NCBI GenBank assembly: GCA_963732655.1
Contig: CAVTAI010000003.1
Span: forward strand, 62,001 to 126,000
Direction: 5' to 3'
DNA from: CAVTWS01 sp963732655
GTDB lineage: Bacteria > Actinomycetota > Acidimicrobiia > Acidimicrobiales > SHLQ01
DNA: 64,000 nt
Shown here: one piece after another, positions 52,298 to 61,011 of the stretch
Numbering within the stretch: position 1 is the first letter of the stretch
How the letters are laid out: every line of letters starts with the position of its first letter
Program-made: the position numbers and the translations under genes
The notes under the pieces: model-generated
Database searches by the model: none
What the model saw: only the letters and a program-made list of their open reading frames with translations
What the model was told of the DNA's origin: nothing

Positions 52298-54180
52298 GGA
52301 TGCTCAGTTCTGCCGATGTCGTCGACCTTTTCGAGGAGCCCCTGGGAGCGGGTGGACACGCCCAGTGAGACACCCTGCGGTCCACCCCGGATCAAGCGGG
52401 TCCGGTCCTCCTTGAAGAACCGACCCAGGATCGCCGCGACCGCCGCGTTGCGCTGCGGGCTCCAGTCGTCGCGGTACGGCAACCAGGTGGTCCGTTTCGG
52501 GGCGGCGCCGATCTTGGCGTACTGACCGTCATCGAAGCCGGCGTGCGCCGCTGCCAGGTACCGGCCCAGCGCGGTGACGAAGCCGCGATAGCGGATGAAC
52601 CGATGCCGGTCCCACTGATGTTCGGTGATGCCGCTGGGAATGCCGTCAGGTGGCTCGTACGCGCCGGGCGAGGCCCGCTGGATCCACGCCAGATTGGCCC
52701 CGGCAACCGTTCCGCGGGGGATCATCCCCAGCATCGTCTCGGTGGTCATGTCCAGGTTCATGCCACCCTCGCCCTCGTCCAGGGCGATGGTGCAGATGCG
52801 GTCCCGGTATCCGGTAGCGAGCCGGAGCGAGTTGTCCGACCAGTTCTGCATGGTGTCGAACACGGCGGCGAGGAGATCGAGCGGCGACGTGATGTCCTGA
52901 CGCCCTGGACTGAAGCCGGTGTTGGTCTTGAGCGGTCGCCATACGTTGGCGCTCGGTGGTCGTGTCCGGTCGCCTCCGCCACCGAGGTTGATGCCGTAGG
53001 TGGGGCGTGTCGGCAGGGGGCTGTCGAAGAGGTGGATCGGCAGGTTGGAGGTGATGCCGCCATCGGACAACCAGCAGCGCTCGTACCGCATCGTCCACGT
53101 GTCGCCCGTCCGCACGGGCAGGAAACTGTGGAGGGGAACGGCGGAGACCAGGATCGGGAACGAGAGGCTCAGCCGGGCGCCGAGGAGAATGGGCAGGTCG
53201 TCGGCGGCCGGGAGGGGGACGAGGCCTTGGATCTCGAGCGCTTGGCGACGTTCGTCGTCGGCGATCGTGATCGCGGCACCGGCCGACACGAGGTGGTCGA
53301 CGACCTCGTCCGGCAACAGGCGGCGCAGTTCGCCGGGGTGGAAGGCCCACCGCTCACTGTTGAAGGGGAAGACTTCGCTGCTGCCTTGGGTCAGGTTGGT
53401 GGTCATCGTCACCAGGTTGACGTCGACAGCTTTCAGGTCGCCGTAGGTGACGGGTCGCGTGCCGGGTTCGGCGCCATCGTCTCGGCGGCCGGCCAAGGTC
53501 TGGATCTGATCGTGGAGCCAGTCGGTCAGCCCGGGGTGGTCCGAGCCCTCGACCGTGCGCCCGTTGCAGAGGCCGTGCTGGTTCGACGCCACCGCGGCCG
53601 GTGTTTCCCGCATGAGCAGCCGAGCGCCGACCACCAGGAGTGAAATCAACCACAACCCGATCACGCACACCACGAGCAGGACCCCGGCCACGGCGTGGTA
53701 CCAGGCGCCGTCGACGACGGCCGCCGCCAGGAGGAACACGGCCGCAGCGATGGCGATCGCTCCCGCCAGCATGACCAGGGCACGGCGCGTCCCGATCGCG
53801 ATGAGCATCGAACACAGGGTGACGACGCGCCGGACCCCGCGTGTCGAGCGGGCCGCCCAGAGAAGGTCGAAGGTCTCCGCGGTCGCCGGTTGAGCCTGGA
53901 AGAGCCGCCGCAGGCCGGTGCGGCCCTGATTGTCAGCGGCCGACATCTCGACGGGCAGCTCGGCCAGCGCAGCGAACCCGCCGCGCTGGGAGTGGCGGCC
54001 CAACTCCGCGGCCGCGGCCGCGACCGCAGCGATCGCGCCGGCCGACGATCCACCGATGTTGCGCAGCCGGTGATCACGGGCGATCTCGGCGATGGCGGGT
54101 GGGTAGACGATCCCGCTGGTGATCCCGCCCTTCATGATGAGGTCACATTCGTAGCGCGGCTCTTCGTGCTCGATGGTCAT
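52294..54180 (-). CDS. Patatin-like phospholipase with internal transmembrane insertion
   Basis: A 628-residue serine hydrolase. Oxyanion strand MKGGITSGIVYP (16-27), nucleophile GSSAG with Ser46, and the catalytic Asp in SDGGITSN (D373-G-G) complete the Ser/Asp dyad. Unlike compact patatins, about 325 residues separate the two; the insert contains two membrane helices (about 134-155 and 162-185). It likely acts on membrane lipids. Upstream of, and overlapping, the SDR gene, so a lipid product might be passed on; that is inference. Confidence 0.85.
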   Translation of the reverse strand: MTIEHEEPRYECDLIMKGGITSGIVYPPAIAEIARDHRLRNIGGSSAGAIAAVAAAAAELGRHSQRGGFAALAELPVEMSAADNQGRTGLRRLFQAQPATAETFDLLWAARSTRGVRRVVTLCSMLIAIGTRRALVMLAGAIAIAAAVFLLAAAVVDGAWYHAVAGVLLVVCVIGLWLISLLVVGARLLMRETPAAVASNQHGLCNGRTVEGSDHPGLTDWLHDQIQTLAGRRDDGAEPGTRPVTYGDLKAVDVNLVTMTTNLTQGSSEVFPFNSERWAFHPGELRRLLPDEVVDHLVSAGAAITIADDERRQALEIQGLVPLPAADDLPILLGARLSLSFPILVSAVPLHSFLPVRTGDTWTMRYERCWLSDGGITSNLPIHLFDSPLPTRPTYGINLGGGGDRTRPPSANVWRPLKTNTGFSPGRQDITSPLDLLAAVFDTMQNWSDNSLRLATGYRDRICTIALDEGEGGMNLDMTTETMLGMIPRGTVAGANLAWIQRASPGAYEPPDGIPSGITEHQWDRHRFIRYRGFVTALGRYLAAAHAGFDDGQYAKIGAAPKRTTWLPYRDDWSPQRNAAVAAILGRFFKEDRTRLIRGGPQGVSLGVSTRSQGLLEKVDDIGRTEHP

Positions 54181-54315
54181 GCTGGTCGCCTCCCGGCCCG
54201 GACGTGGCGGACCTTCGAGATCGTAGACGGGGCCCCGACCCCGATCCGTGGGCGTCCCGAACCAGACGTCCGAAATCCGCCACTGAGCCCGAGTCGGCAG
54301 GGTTAGCGTGACTCA

Positions 54316-55251
54316 GTGACCTCCCCGACGACAGCCCGTCCGTTCACCACCGAGGCCTTCACCTCCAGGGACTGGTTGTTGCTCCTGGCTCCGGCGGCGA
54401 TCTGGGGATCGAGCTTCCTCTTCACGGCCGAGGCACTGGAATCGTTCGAACCGGGTGTCGTGACGTGGTTGCGGGTGGCGTTCGGGTTCCTCGCCCTTCT
54501 GGCCGTGCCCGGATCCCGGGTGCCGCTCCCTCGATCGGCGTGGCCGAAGGTGGCTGCGCTCGGCCTGTTCTGGATGGCGTTCCCGCTGAGCATGTTCCCC
54601 ATCGCCCAGCAGTGGATCAACTCGTCGATCACCGGGATGCTCAACGCGGCCATGCCGCTGTTCACCGTGCTCATCGGCTGGTCGGTGTTCAAGCTGTCGA
54701 CGACGGGTCGGCGCCTGGCCGGCGTCCTCGTGGGTTTCGGCGGGATCTGCTTCATCGGCGTCCCGACGGCCCGGCTCGACGGTACGAGCGCCTGGGGGGT
54801 CATCCTCGTGCTGCTCGCCGTCGCCTCCTACGGCGTGGCCGTGAACATCGCCGCGCCGCTGCAGGCCCAACACGCGGCCTTGCCTGTCCTGGTGCGGGCC
54901 CTCGGTGTCGCCCTGATCCTCGTGACGCCTGGCGGTGCCGTCGGGGTGGCCGATTCGAGCTTCTCGTGGACGGCGCTCGGCCAGTGCCTGTGGTTGGGGG
55001 CGCTCGGCACGGGCGTGGCGTTCGTGTGTGCGGCGACTCTCGGGGGCCGGCACGGTCCCGTCCCGATGTCCGTGGTCACCTACTTCATCCCGGTCGTCGC
55101 CACCATCCTCGGTGTCGTGTTCCGCGATGAATCGATCGACGGTTGGGCCGTCATCGGCGGGTCGTTGGTGTTGCTTGGCGCGGCCATGGCCACGGCATCG
55201 AAACGGACGCCGGCCGTGTTGGCGGAGAGCGCGTTCAGCGCGTCGGGCTGA
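54316..55251 (+). CDS. EamA family transporter (drug/metabolite transporter)
   Basis: A 311-residue, ten-helix DMT superfamily permease with two EamA repeats (PAAIWGSSFLFTAEALE; WINSSITGMLNAAMPLFTVLIG; second repeat VTYFIPVVATILGVVFRDE). Substrate unknown. GTG 54316 without ribosome site; TAGCGT (54304-54309) six bases upstream suggests a leaderless transcript. Confidence 0.85.
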   Translation: MTSPTTARPFTTEAFTSRDWLLLLAPAAIWGSSFLFTAEALESFEPGVVTWLRVAFGFLALLAVPGSRVPLPRSAWPKVAALGLFWMAFPLSMFPIAQQWINSSITGMLNAAMPLFTVLIGWSVFKLSTTGRRLAGVLVGFGGICFIGVPTARLDGTSAWGVILVLLAVASYGVAVNIAAPLQAQHAALPVLVRALGVALILVTPGGAVGVADSSFSWTALGQCLWLGALGTGVAFVCAATLGGRHGPVPMSVVTYFIPVVATILGVVFRDESIDGWAVIGGSLVLLGAAMATASKRTPAVLAESAFSASG

Positions 55252-55257
55252 CCGCGT

Positions 55258-56967
55258 TCATTCGTCGACGGGCTCGCTCCCGTCGACGGCGAGCTCGATG
55301 GGCGCTGGTTCGTCGCCGGAGAGGAACTCGTCGATGAAGGCGGACGCGGCGTCGGCTGCTGATCCCAGGGCGCCGGCCAGCGAGAACGCGGGTTCCGCGG
55401 GTGGCTCCGGCTCGGCGGGCGGCTCCGGCTCGGGGACCTCCGCTGCGGCGGCCGGGGAGGTGCCCGTGCCGAAGTCGTCGTCGGGATCGTCTTCGTCGGA
55501 ACCGAGGTCGTCGTCCGAATCGAGGTCGACAGGATCGTCGTCGGCGAATCGTTGCTGCTCGGCGAGGAGCACCTCGTTCTCGTCGATGGCGTTGCCTTGT
55601 TCGTCGAAGAAGAGGGCGTCGACGGGGGCGAGGTTCTCGTTGTTGTCGTCGACGAGGTTGCCGAAGGCGTCGAATTGGAGGGCGCCCACATCGCCGATGG
55701 GATCGAGGACGGTGAATGTGTTGCCGTCGTCGTCGAAGAAGTCGTCCTCGCTCTCGCCGTCGCTGGAGTGGGTGATGTCGTCGGTGACGTCGAATCCGTC
55801 GGCGTCGCGGAGGCGGCCATCGACCCCGCGGTTCAACACGCTGAGGCGTTCCTCCTCCTCAGCCTCGGCTTCGCTGTCGCGGAACTCCACGATCACGTTG
55901 CCGTCGTCGTCGACGACGTTGCCTTGGGCGTCGAACAACACGTCGTCGACCGGGACGATCACCTGGCCGGATTCGTCGACGACGTTGCCGGCGTGGTCGA
56001 ACAAGACGCCGCCCACGAGTCCGACGGGTTGGAGTACCGCGGCGACCTCTCGTCCCAGGGAGTCTCGCGTGACTCCATCGCGGTTCGTGGTTGCGCGGCT
56101 GACGAGCCGCTCTCCCTGGAGGTCGCGCAGTGAGCCGTCGACGCCGCGGACCAACGTGACTGGAGGCGCATCGCGGTTCGCGGCCCGGACGTCGGCCAGG
56201 TGGTCGTTGACGGCGTCAGAATCGAGCGGGTCGTCGTCGAGAGACTGTTGTCGGGCGATCACCGCCCCGTTCTCGTCGACGGCGTTGCCTTGTTCGTCGA
56301 AGAAGAGGGCGTCGACGGGGGCGAGGATCTCGTTGTTGTCGTCGACGAGGTTGCCGAAGGCGTCGAATTGGAGGGCGCCCACATCGCCGATGGGATCGAG
56401 CACGGTGAATGTGTTGCCGTCGTCGTCGAAGAACTCGTCACCGCCGTCGCCGGTGTGGTTGATCTGGTCGGTGACGTCGAAGCCGTCGGCATCACGGAGG
56501 CGGCCATCGACCCCGCGATTCAGGACCTCGATCTGGGGCCCGCCGCTCGTGGTCTCGTTGCTCCCAGAATCGTTGTCGATGGTCTTCGGCTGCGCTCGTT
56601 TCGGTCGCGGAGGAGGATCACCACTCGATGGTGGTGGGGTGGCCACGGCGTCTGCCTCGGGTGCCGCTTCGGGCCTCGCTGGTTGAGTCGGCAGCTCGGC
56701 TGCCTCGTCGAGCGCCCCCGCCGCCTCTGCCTCGACCGAGATGGGATCCACCGGCCCGTCCCTCGTGGCATCCGTGGCATCGGGCGTGTCTGCCGGAACT
56801 GCCGGAACTGCCGTATCCGTCGTATCGGGCGGCTTCGGCTCACGAGCCTCGGGTCGCCGCAGCCGTCCGACCAGCTCCTCGAGCGGTCGTTCGGCCTGAC
56901 CGTCACCGTCGCCGTCATCGACCAGGTCTCGGAGGAAATCACCGAGCCGTCCTCTGCGCGCCACCAC
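55258..56967 (-). CDS. Acidic three-module repeat protein of unknown function
   Basis: A 569-residue, strongly acidic protein without a signal peptide or membrane helix. After a charged start and Pro/Ala-rich low-complexity region (about 40-145) come three ~91-residue modules: 148-238, 271-361 and 377-467. Each starts LxRGVDGxLRDxxG and contains FD-x-x-GN-x-VD units (FDAFGNLVDD, FFDEQGNAVDENG); eight such units in all. Modules 1 and 3 are nearly identical in DNA too (55620-55850 and 56290-56525), a recent duplication. Tail is Asp/Glu/Pro-rich with a short amphipathic end. GGAGG precedes GTG 56967. It is probably co-transcribed with the molybdopterin oxidoreductase. No known family recognised. 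Confidence 0.8.
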   Translation of the reverse strand: MVARRGRLGDFLRDLVDDGDGDGQAERPLEELVGRLRRPEAREPKPPDTTDTAVPAVPADTPDATDATRDGPVDPISVEAEAAGALDEAAELPTQPARPEAAPEADAVATPPPSSGDPPPRPKRAQPKTIDNDSGSNETTSGGPQIEVLNRGVDGRLRDADGFDVTDQINHTGDGGDEFFDDDGNTFTVLDPIGDVGALQFDAFGNLVDDNNEILAPVDALFFDEQGNAVDENGAVIARQQSLDDDPLDSDAVNDHLADVRAANRDAPPVTLVRGVDGSLRDLQGERLVSRATTNRDGVTRDSLGREVAAVLQPVGLVGGVLFDHAGNVVDESGQVIVPVDDVLFDAQGNVVDDDGNVIVEFRDSEAEAEEEERLSVLNRGVDGRLRDADGFDVTDDITHSSDGESEDDFFDDDGNTFTVLDPIGDVGALQFDAFGNLVDDNNENLAPVDALFFDEQGNAIDENEVLLAEQQRFADDDPVDLDSDDDLGSDEDDPDDDFGTGTSPAAAAEVPEPEPPAEPEPPAEPAFSLAGALGSAADAASAFIDEFLSGDEPAPIELAVDGSEPVDE

Positions 56968-57037
56968 GACCTCCGGTTCTGTCGAGTTCCGGAGACTCCT
57001 ACGCGCCCGGCAGGCGATTCGGTTCAGCCGACTGTCG

Positions 57038-59038
57038 TCACCGGACCGAGGTGACTTCCACCAACGTGTCCGAGTAGGCGACCCCGCCGCCCCAGTCGGT
57101 CGGCGCGTCAGAGGTGAGCGCGTTGACGTTGGCCGCGTCGCCCCACCACGCCCACGGCACGGCCACCACGCCGGAGCGGACCCGGCCGGTGAAGCGGGCG
57201 GGGAGGTCGAGCGAACCGGCGTCGTTGTGCACCCGGACGAGGTCGCCCTCGGCGATCCCGCGCGCTGCGGCGTCAGCGGGGTCGAGCTCGACGTAGGGGC
57301 CGTCCTCCATGGCGCCGTGATGATGCGAGTAGGTGGAGTTGAGGAACCTGGTGTGGGTCTTCGGGGTCTGGAGGCGGAGCGGGTGGTGCTCGGTCGCTGC
57401 TGGGGGTGGCGTGTACGCCGGGAGGGGATCGTGGCCGAGCGCGGCGAGGCCGTCGTTGCGGAGCGACGCCTTGCCGCTCGCCGTGGCGAATCCGCCGGTG
57501 GCGTACGGGAGGTGTGGGCGGGGCAGGTCGTGGGCGGCCCACCCTCGGGACCGGAGCTCGTCGATGTCGTGGCCGCGGAGGGCGAGTGCGATGAGGGCCG
57601 AGTCGTCGAGCTCGAAGAGCGGGTCGGTGATCGCGAAGGCGCGGGCCAGTCGTCGCCACAGTTCCGTGTTCGGGACCGCTTCGCCCCGGGGTTCGATCGC
57701 TTGGTCGTTGTAGCCGATGTGCATCGATCCCCACGACTCGACGAGGTCGAGCTGCTCGATCTGGGTGGCGGCGGGGAACACCACGTCGGCGAATCGAGCG
57801 GTGTCGGTCATGAACTGCTCGGAGACGACCGTGAACAGGTCCTCTCGGGCGAGGCCTTGTTTGATCAGGTTCGCCTGGGGGAACGAGACGACAGGGTTGA
57901 CGCACCAGACGAAGAGGGCATGGATCCCTGTGGCCGGGGTCGTCAGCTCTCGGCCCAGGTGGTTCACATTCACGGGCCGGGTGGAGGGGGAGTCGACGGG
58001 GTCGAACACGGAGCCGTCGACATGCTGGGTCGCCCAGATCCCGGTGGAGCGGGAGAAACCGCCACCCTGCACGGTCCAGGCCCCGGTCAGCACGGGGATG
58101 CAGGCGAGCGTCCGGAAGAACATGGCGCCGCTCTCGTGATGTTCCGCTCCGATGAGGGTGCGGATGAACGTCCGCTTGGTCGACCCGATGAGTTGGGCCA
58201 ACTCCTCGACATCGGTGGGCGCGAGCCCGCACGCCTCGGCGACCCGGTCCGGTGTCCACTCCCGGACCCGGGCGGCCAGGTCGTCGAATCCCTCGGCATG
58301 GGCGGACACGTAGTCGTGGTCGATCAGATCGTCGCGGATCAGCACGTGCATGACCCCGAGCATGAGGGCGACGTCGGTACCGGGGAGTGGTTGGAGGAAC
58401 CAGTCCGCCGCCTCAGCGGTCAGCGTGCGCAAGGGGTCGATGACCACGATCCGGGCGCCGGCTCGCCGGGCTTCCTCCACGAAGGGCCACAGGTGACGGT
58501 TGGTGAGCCGGGTGTTGGTGCCCCACAACACCACGACCTCGGCGTGGACGACATCCATCGGATCGGCGGCCCGACCCGTGCCGTAGGTCGACGCGGTGCC
58601 GGCGCCCGCCGTGGCACCACAGATCGAGCCGACCGGTCGCGACGCTCCGAGGTGGGCGAAGAAGCGGCGGTCCAGGCACGTCATCTGGATCACGCCCTGG
58701 GTGCCGGCATCCCAGAACGGCAGGACCGCCTCGCCTCCGTGTTCGGCGATCACCGCGCCGACCCGCTCGGCCACCAGTGCGAGGGCTTCGTCCCACGACG
58801 CCTGCCGGAACTCGCCCGCACCCTTCGGCCCGGTTCGGATCAGCGGATGCAGGAGCCGATCCGGCGTGTGGACCCGGTCGAGCAGGCGGTTGACCTTGGG
58901 GCACAACTCACCGCGTGAATACGGATGGTCGGGGTTGCCGCGAAGCTTCACGGCCTGACCGTCGGTCACGGTGACGACCCAGCCGCACGAGTCGGGGCAA
59001 TCGTGGTGGCAGGTGCCGAGGACGGTCCGGGTCGTCAT
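57038..59038 (-). CDS. Molybdopterin-dependent oxidoreductase (formate dehydrogenase/DMSO reductase family)
   Basis: A 666-residue catalytic subunit. The N-terminal [4Fe-4S] ligands are C10, C14, C18 (CHHDCPDSCG) and a Cys at about 47 (GELCPK). The Mo pterin domains follow (WDEALALVAERVG, SICGATAG, LWGTNTRLTN, LPGTDVALMLGVMHVLI, VFPAATQIEQ) and a C-terminal cap (LDPADAAARGIAEGDLVRVHND). The likely Mo ligand is Cys in SICGATAG; no Sec. Soluble type without Tat signal. ATG 59038 preferred over an earlier in-frame start because it immediately precedes the cluster motif. No dedicated electron-transfer partner is adjacent. Confidence 0.9.
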   Translation of the reverse strand: MTTRTVLGTCHHDCPDSCGWVVTVTDGQAVKLRGNPDHPYSRGELCPKVNRLLDRVHTPDRLLHPLIRTGPKGAGEFRQASWDEALALVAERVGAVIAEHGGEAVLPFWDAGTQGVIQMTCLDRRFFAHLGASRPVGSICGATAGAGTASTYGTGRAADPMDVVHAEVVVLWGTNTRLTNRHLWPFVEEARRAGARIVVIDPLRTLTAEAADWFLQPLPGTDVALMLGVMHVLIRDDLIDHDYVSAHAEGFDDLAARVREWTPDRVAEACGLAPTDVEELAQLIGSTKRTFIRTLIGAEHHESGAMFFRTLACIPVLTGAWTVQGGGFSRSTGIWATQHVDGSVFDPVDSPSTRPVNVNHLGRELTTPATGIHALFVWCVNPVVSFPQANLIKQGLAREDLFTVVSEQFMTDTARFADVVFPAATQIEQLDLVESWGSMHIGYNDQAIEPRGEAVPNTELWRRLARAFAITDPLFELDDSALIALALRGHDIDELRSRGWAAHDLPRPHLPYATGGFATASGKASLRNDGLAALGHDPLPAYTPPPAATEHHPLRLQTPKTHTRFLNSTYSHHHGAMEDGPYVELDPADAAARGIAEGDLVRVHNDAGSLDLPARFTGRVRSGVVAVPWAWWGDAANVNALTSDAPTDWGGGVAYSDTLVEVTSVR

Positions 59039-59110
59039 GGCGCCCAGTCTACGAGCAGGCGGGCAGGCCAATCCGATGGAATTGTGCCGTCCTGTCGGCG
59101 ACGGGACCTC

Positions 59111-59596
59111 TCACTCCCACGAATCGAGTGAGTCGGTCTCCGGTAGCCGAACGAGCGGGATGAGGCGATCGGTGCGCTTCTGGTAGTCGGCGTACCAGGC
59201 TCGATCGTCGATCAGGAGATCCCAGATCCGCTGGCGTTCCTCACCCTCGAGTTCCTCGTGACGAGAGAGGAACTGACCATTTCGCACCTTGCAGGGCACG
59301 ACGGCGTTGCGAGGATCACGCAGGTTGAGCAGCCAGGCCGGGTGCTTCTCGTGACCGGCGAACGAGGCCACGACGATCCGATGTCCCGAGGGGTCGGTCC
59401 AGGTGGGCAGCGCGATCTTGTGGACGTTGCCGCTCCGGCGACCGATCGTCTTGATGAGGATGTGGGGCATCCCGGCCTGCTCCCACACGGCGTCGACGTC
59501 CATCGTCTCCATGGCCTGGACGTGCTGAGCCGTCAGTTGGGGGATGACGTCGTGGCTGGGGGTCTCCCACGCCTGCTCGACGCGCTGATCGCTCAT
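59111..59596 (-). CDS. Nitroreductase/deazaflavin (F420)-dependent Ddn family protein
   Basis: A 161-residue split-barrel protein with the Ddn core TIGRRSGNVHKIALPTW...IVVASFAGHEKHPAWLLNLR, which binds F420 in M. tuberculosis Ddn. Probably reduces a quinone or nitro compound with F420H2. ATG 59596 overlaps the stop of the SnoaL-like gene (ATGA). Part of the run SnoaL-Ddn-molybdopterin oxidoreductase-acidic repeat protein. Confidence 0.87.
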   Translation of the reverse strand: MSDQRVEQAWETPSHDVIPQLTAQHVQAMETMDVDAVWEQAGMPHILIKTIGRRSGNVHKIALPTWTDPSGHRIVVASFAGHEKHPAWLLNLRDPRNAVVPCKVRNGQFLSRHEELEGEERQRIWDLLIDDRAWYADYQKRTDRLIPLVRLPETDSLDSWE

Positions 59597-60000
59597 GATG
59601 CCTCCGTCTGGTCGTCGACTGGAAGGTAGTACGGATCGTGGATCTCGGGATCAGCCGAGAAGAACGTCCGGAGGTGGTCCACCAGGCCGTCGGCCCGGAC
59701 CCGCCAGATCTCGATCGAGCGGACGACGACCTCCCTGCCGTTCACGGTGCCGTGGTTGGCCAGGTCGACGGCGACTTCGCGCCCGCACTCGACCACCCGT
59801 TCCGGGCGCAGGATCCAGCGGCGGTCCTCGGTCTGCGAGGCAGCCCAGGTGGCTTCCATGGCCTCGACCCCGACCTTGGTCGGCCCGCCGACGGGATCCT
59901 CGAACACCACGTCGGGCGTAAACAATGCGAGCCACCGTGGTTTGTCCCGCTCGTTCCAGGCTGAGCAGTGGGTGGCGAAGGCGTCCGAGGCAGCTCCCAT
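59593..60000 (-). CDS. SnoaL-like/nuclear transport factor 2 fold protein
   Basis: A 135-residue alpha+beta cone-fold protein (DAFATHCSAWNERDKPRWLALFTPDVVFEDPVGG, then IEIWRVRADGLVDHLRTFFSADPE). Members include ketosteroid isomerases and polyketide cyclases, so a small hydrophobic ligand is likely. ATG 60000 is leaderless-looking: TATCGT lies seven bases upstream (60013-60008 on the minus strand). Confidence 0.8.
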   Translation of the reverse strand: MGAASDAFATHCSAWNERDKPRWLALFTPDVVFEDPVGGPTKVGVEAMEATWAASQTEDRRWILRPERVVECGREVAVDLANHGTVNGREVVVRSIEIWRVRADGLVDHLRTFFSADPEIHDPYYLPVDDQTEAS

Positions 60001-60167
60001 CCGGCGCACGATACCGCGGAGTGACCTCACCCCTCCTGGTCCCGCTCGTCCATGCGGAAGTCGAGCCGGGGGGAGGCCGCCAACTCGACTGCCTCGGGAC
60101 GCGCGGGCCGGGGTAACGGACCTGCCAATACACCGCGGGTGCCTGGCACGATCTCGTTCCGGGGACC

Positions 60168-60223
60168 CACTCATCATGAGTGTCACACCCCCTGAGTAGG
60201 GTCGACCGTGCAGTCGACCCTAC
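60168..60223. promoter_or_regulatory. Two palindromes in a 290-bp gap, one a strong hairpin
   Basis: CACTCAT-C-ATGAGTG (60168-60182) and GTAGGGTCGAC-CGTGCA-GTCGACCCTAC (60196-60223, 11-bp perfect stem). A smaller GTGCC-T-GGCAC occurs about 60139-60149. The gap separates the SnoaL-like gene from the small membrane protein gene. The stem could be a terminator or a regulator site; nothing else recognised. Confidence 0.45.
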
Positions 60224-60293
60224 CGACGACCGTTGTGCGGGCCGGAGTTGTGAGGAACCTACGCCGGGCAGGTGGTCAAGAAGACTGGTGGCC

Positions 60294-60533
60294 ATGGAGA
60301 AGGAAAGGTTCGCGCAACTCACAAGATCGGGGCTCGTCGGCCTGTGTGCCGCCACGGTCGTCGCCGCACCCTTGATGCTGACGAGCGTGACGATCTTCGG
60401 ATTCAACGGCTGGGGTGCGAGTTGGGGTGGCCCGATGATCTGGATTTTTCCTATCGTCGGCGCGTCCTTCGCGGGCTGGTTCGTTGGGAGGTTGCACTGG
60501 AGGGCAACCCGTCCCGCGTCGGAGTCATCGTGA
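60294..60533 (+). CDS. Small two-helix membrane protein
   Basis: A 79-residue protein with helices at about 13-35 (GLVGLCAATVVAAPLMLTSV) and 47-66 (PMIWIFPIVGASFAGWFVG), a charged N-terminus and a short basic C-terminus. No family recognised. GGTGG is close before the ATG. Coding potential is fair rather than strong. Confidence 0.5.
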   Translation: MEKERFAQLTRSGLVGLCAATVVAAPLMLTSVTIFGFNGWGASWGGPMIWIFPIVGASFAGWFVGRLHWRATRPASESS

Positions 60534-60694
60534 GTCTCGGCATCGACCGGTGCGGCAGACATCCGAAGTCGCGTTCGTGGCCGGCTCGTCGAGACCACTG
60601 GAGCATCGACGCCGAACTCAGACGAATGGTCTGATCCGAGTGCCCCGGATCTGATGGAAAGTGGTGCCGGTCGGGAGCCGGCGACACGAGGCAG

Positions 60695-60967
60695 TCAGTC
60701 CAGCGCGACCTGGACGTCCGCGTCGGCGGTCACCACGACCTCGAAGCTGGCGTCGAAGAAGCCTCGCTTCACCGTGAGGCCGTCGTGGAGCGGGAACTCG
60801 CGACGGCTGGCGCCGAGGAAGAACGGCAGCGGTCCGGAGCGGACCTCGACCGTACCGTCGACGGAATGCCCCATCCGCAGCACGAAATTACGGAGCCGAC
60901 CCCGGGCGGCGATGTTGCGGACGAGCACCGTCGGTGTGTTGGACGGGCAGAGCACGGCTCGTGACAT
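60695..60967 (-). CDS. Hypothetical protein, 90 residues
   Basis: A beta-rich looking small protein: TPTVLVRNIAARGRLRNFVLRMGHSVDGTVEVRSG then LTVKRGFFDASFEVVVTADADVQVALD. No family recognised. TACCAT seven bases before ATG 60967 (60980-60975 on the minus strand) suggests its own leaderless promoter, 44 bp downstream of the epimerase gene. Confidence 0.55.
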   Translation of the reverse strand: MSRAVLCPSNTPTVLVRNIAARGRLRNFVLRMGHSVDGTVEVRSGPLPFFLGASRREFPLHDGLTVKRGFFDASFEVVVTADADVQVALD

Positions 60968-61011
60968 TCATCGGATGGTAGTCACGCGTCCGCGGGCGCG
61001 TCGACGTTGGC

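Noticed and set aside
57038..59038. Selenocysteine in the molybdopterin oxidoreductase
   Set aside because: The active-site region reads SICGATAG with an ordinary Cys codon and no in-frame TGA.
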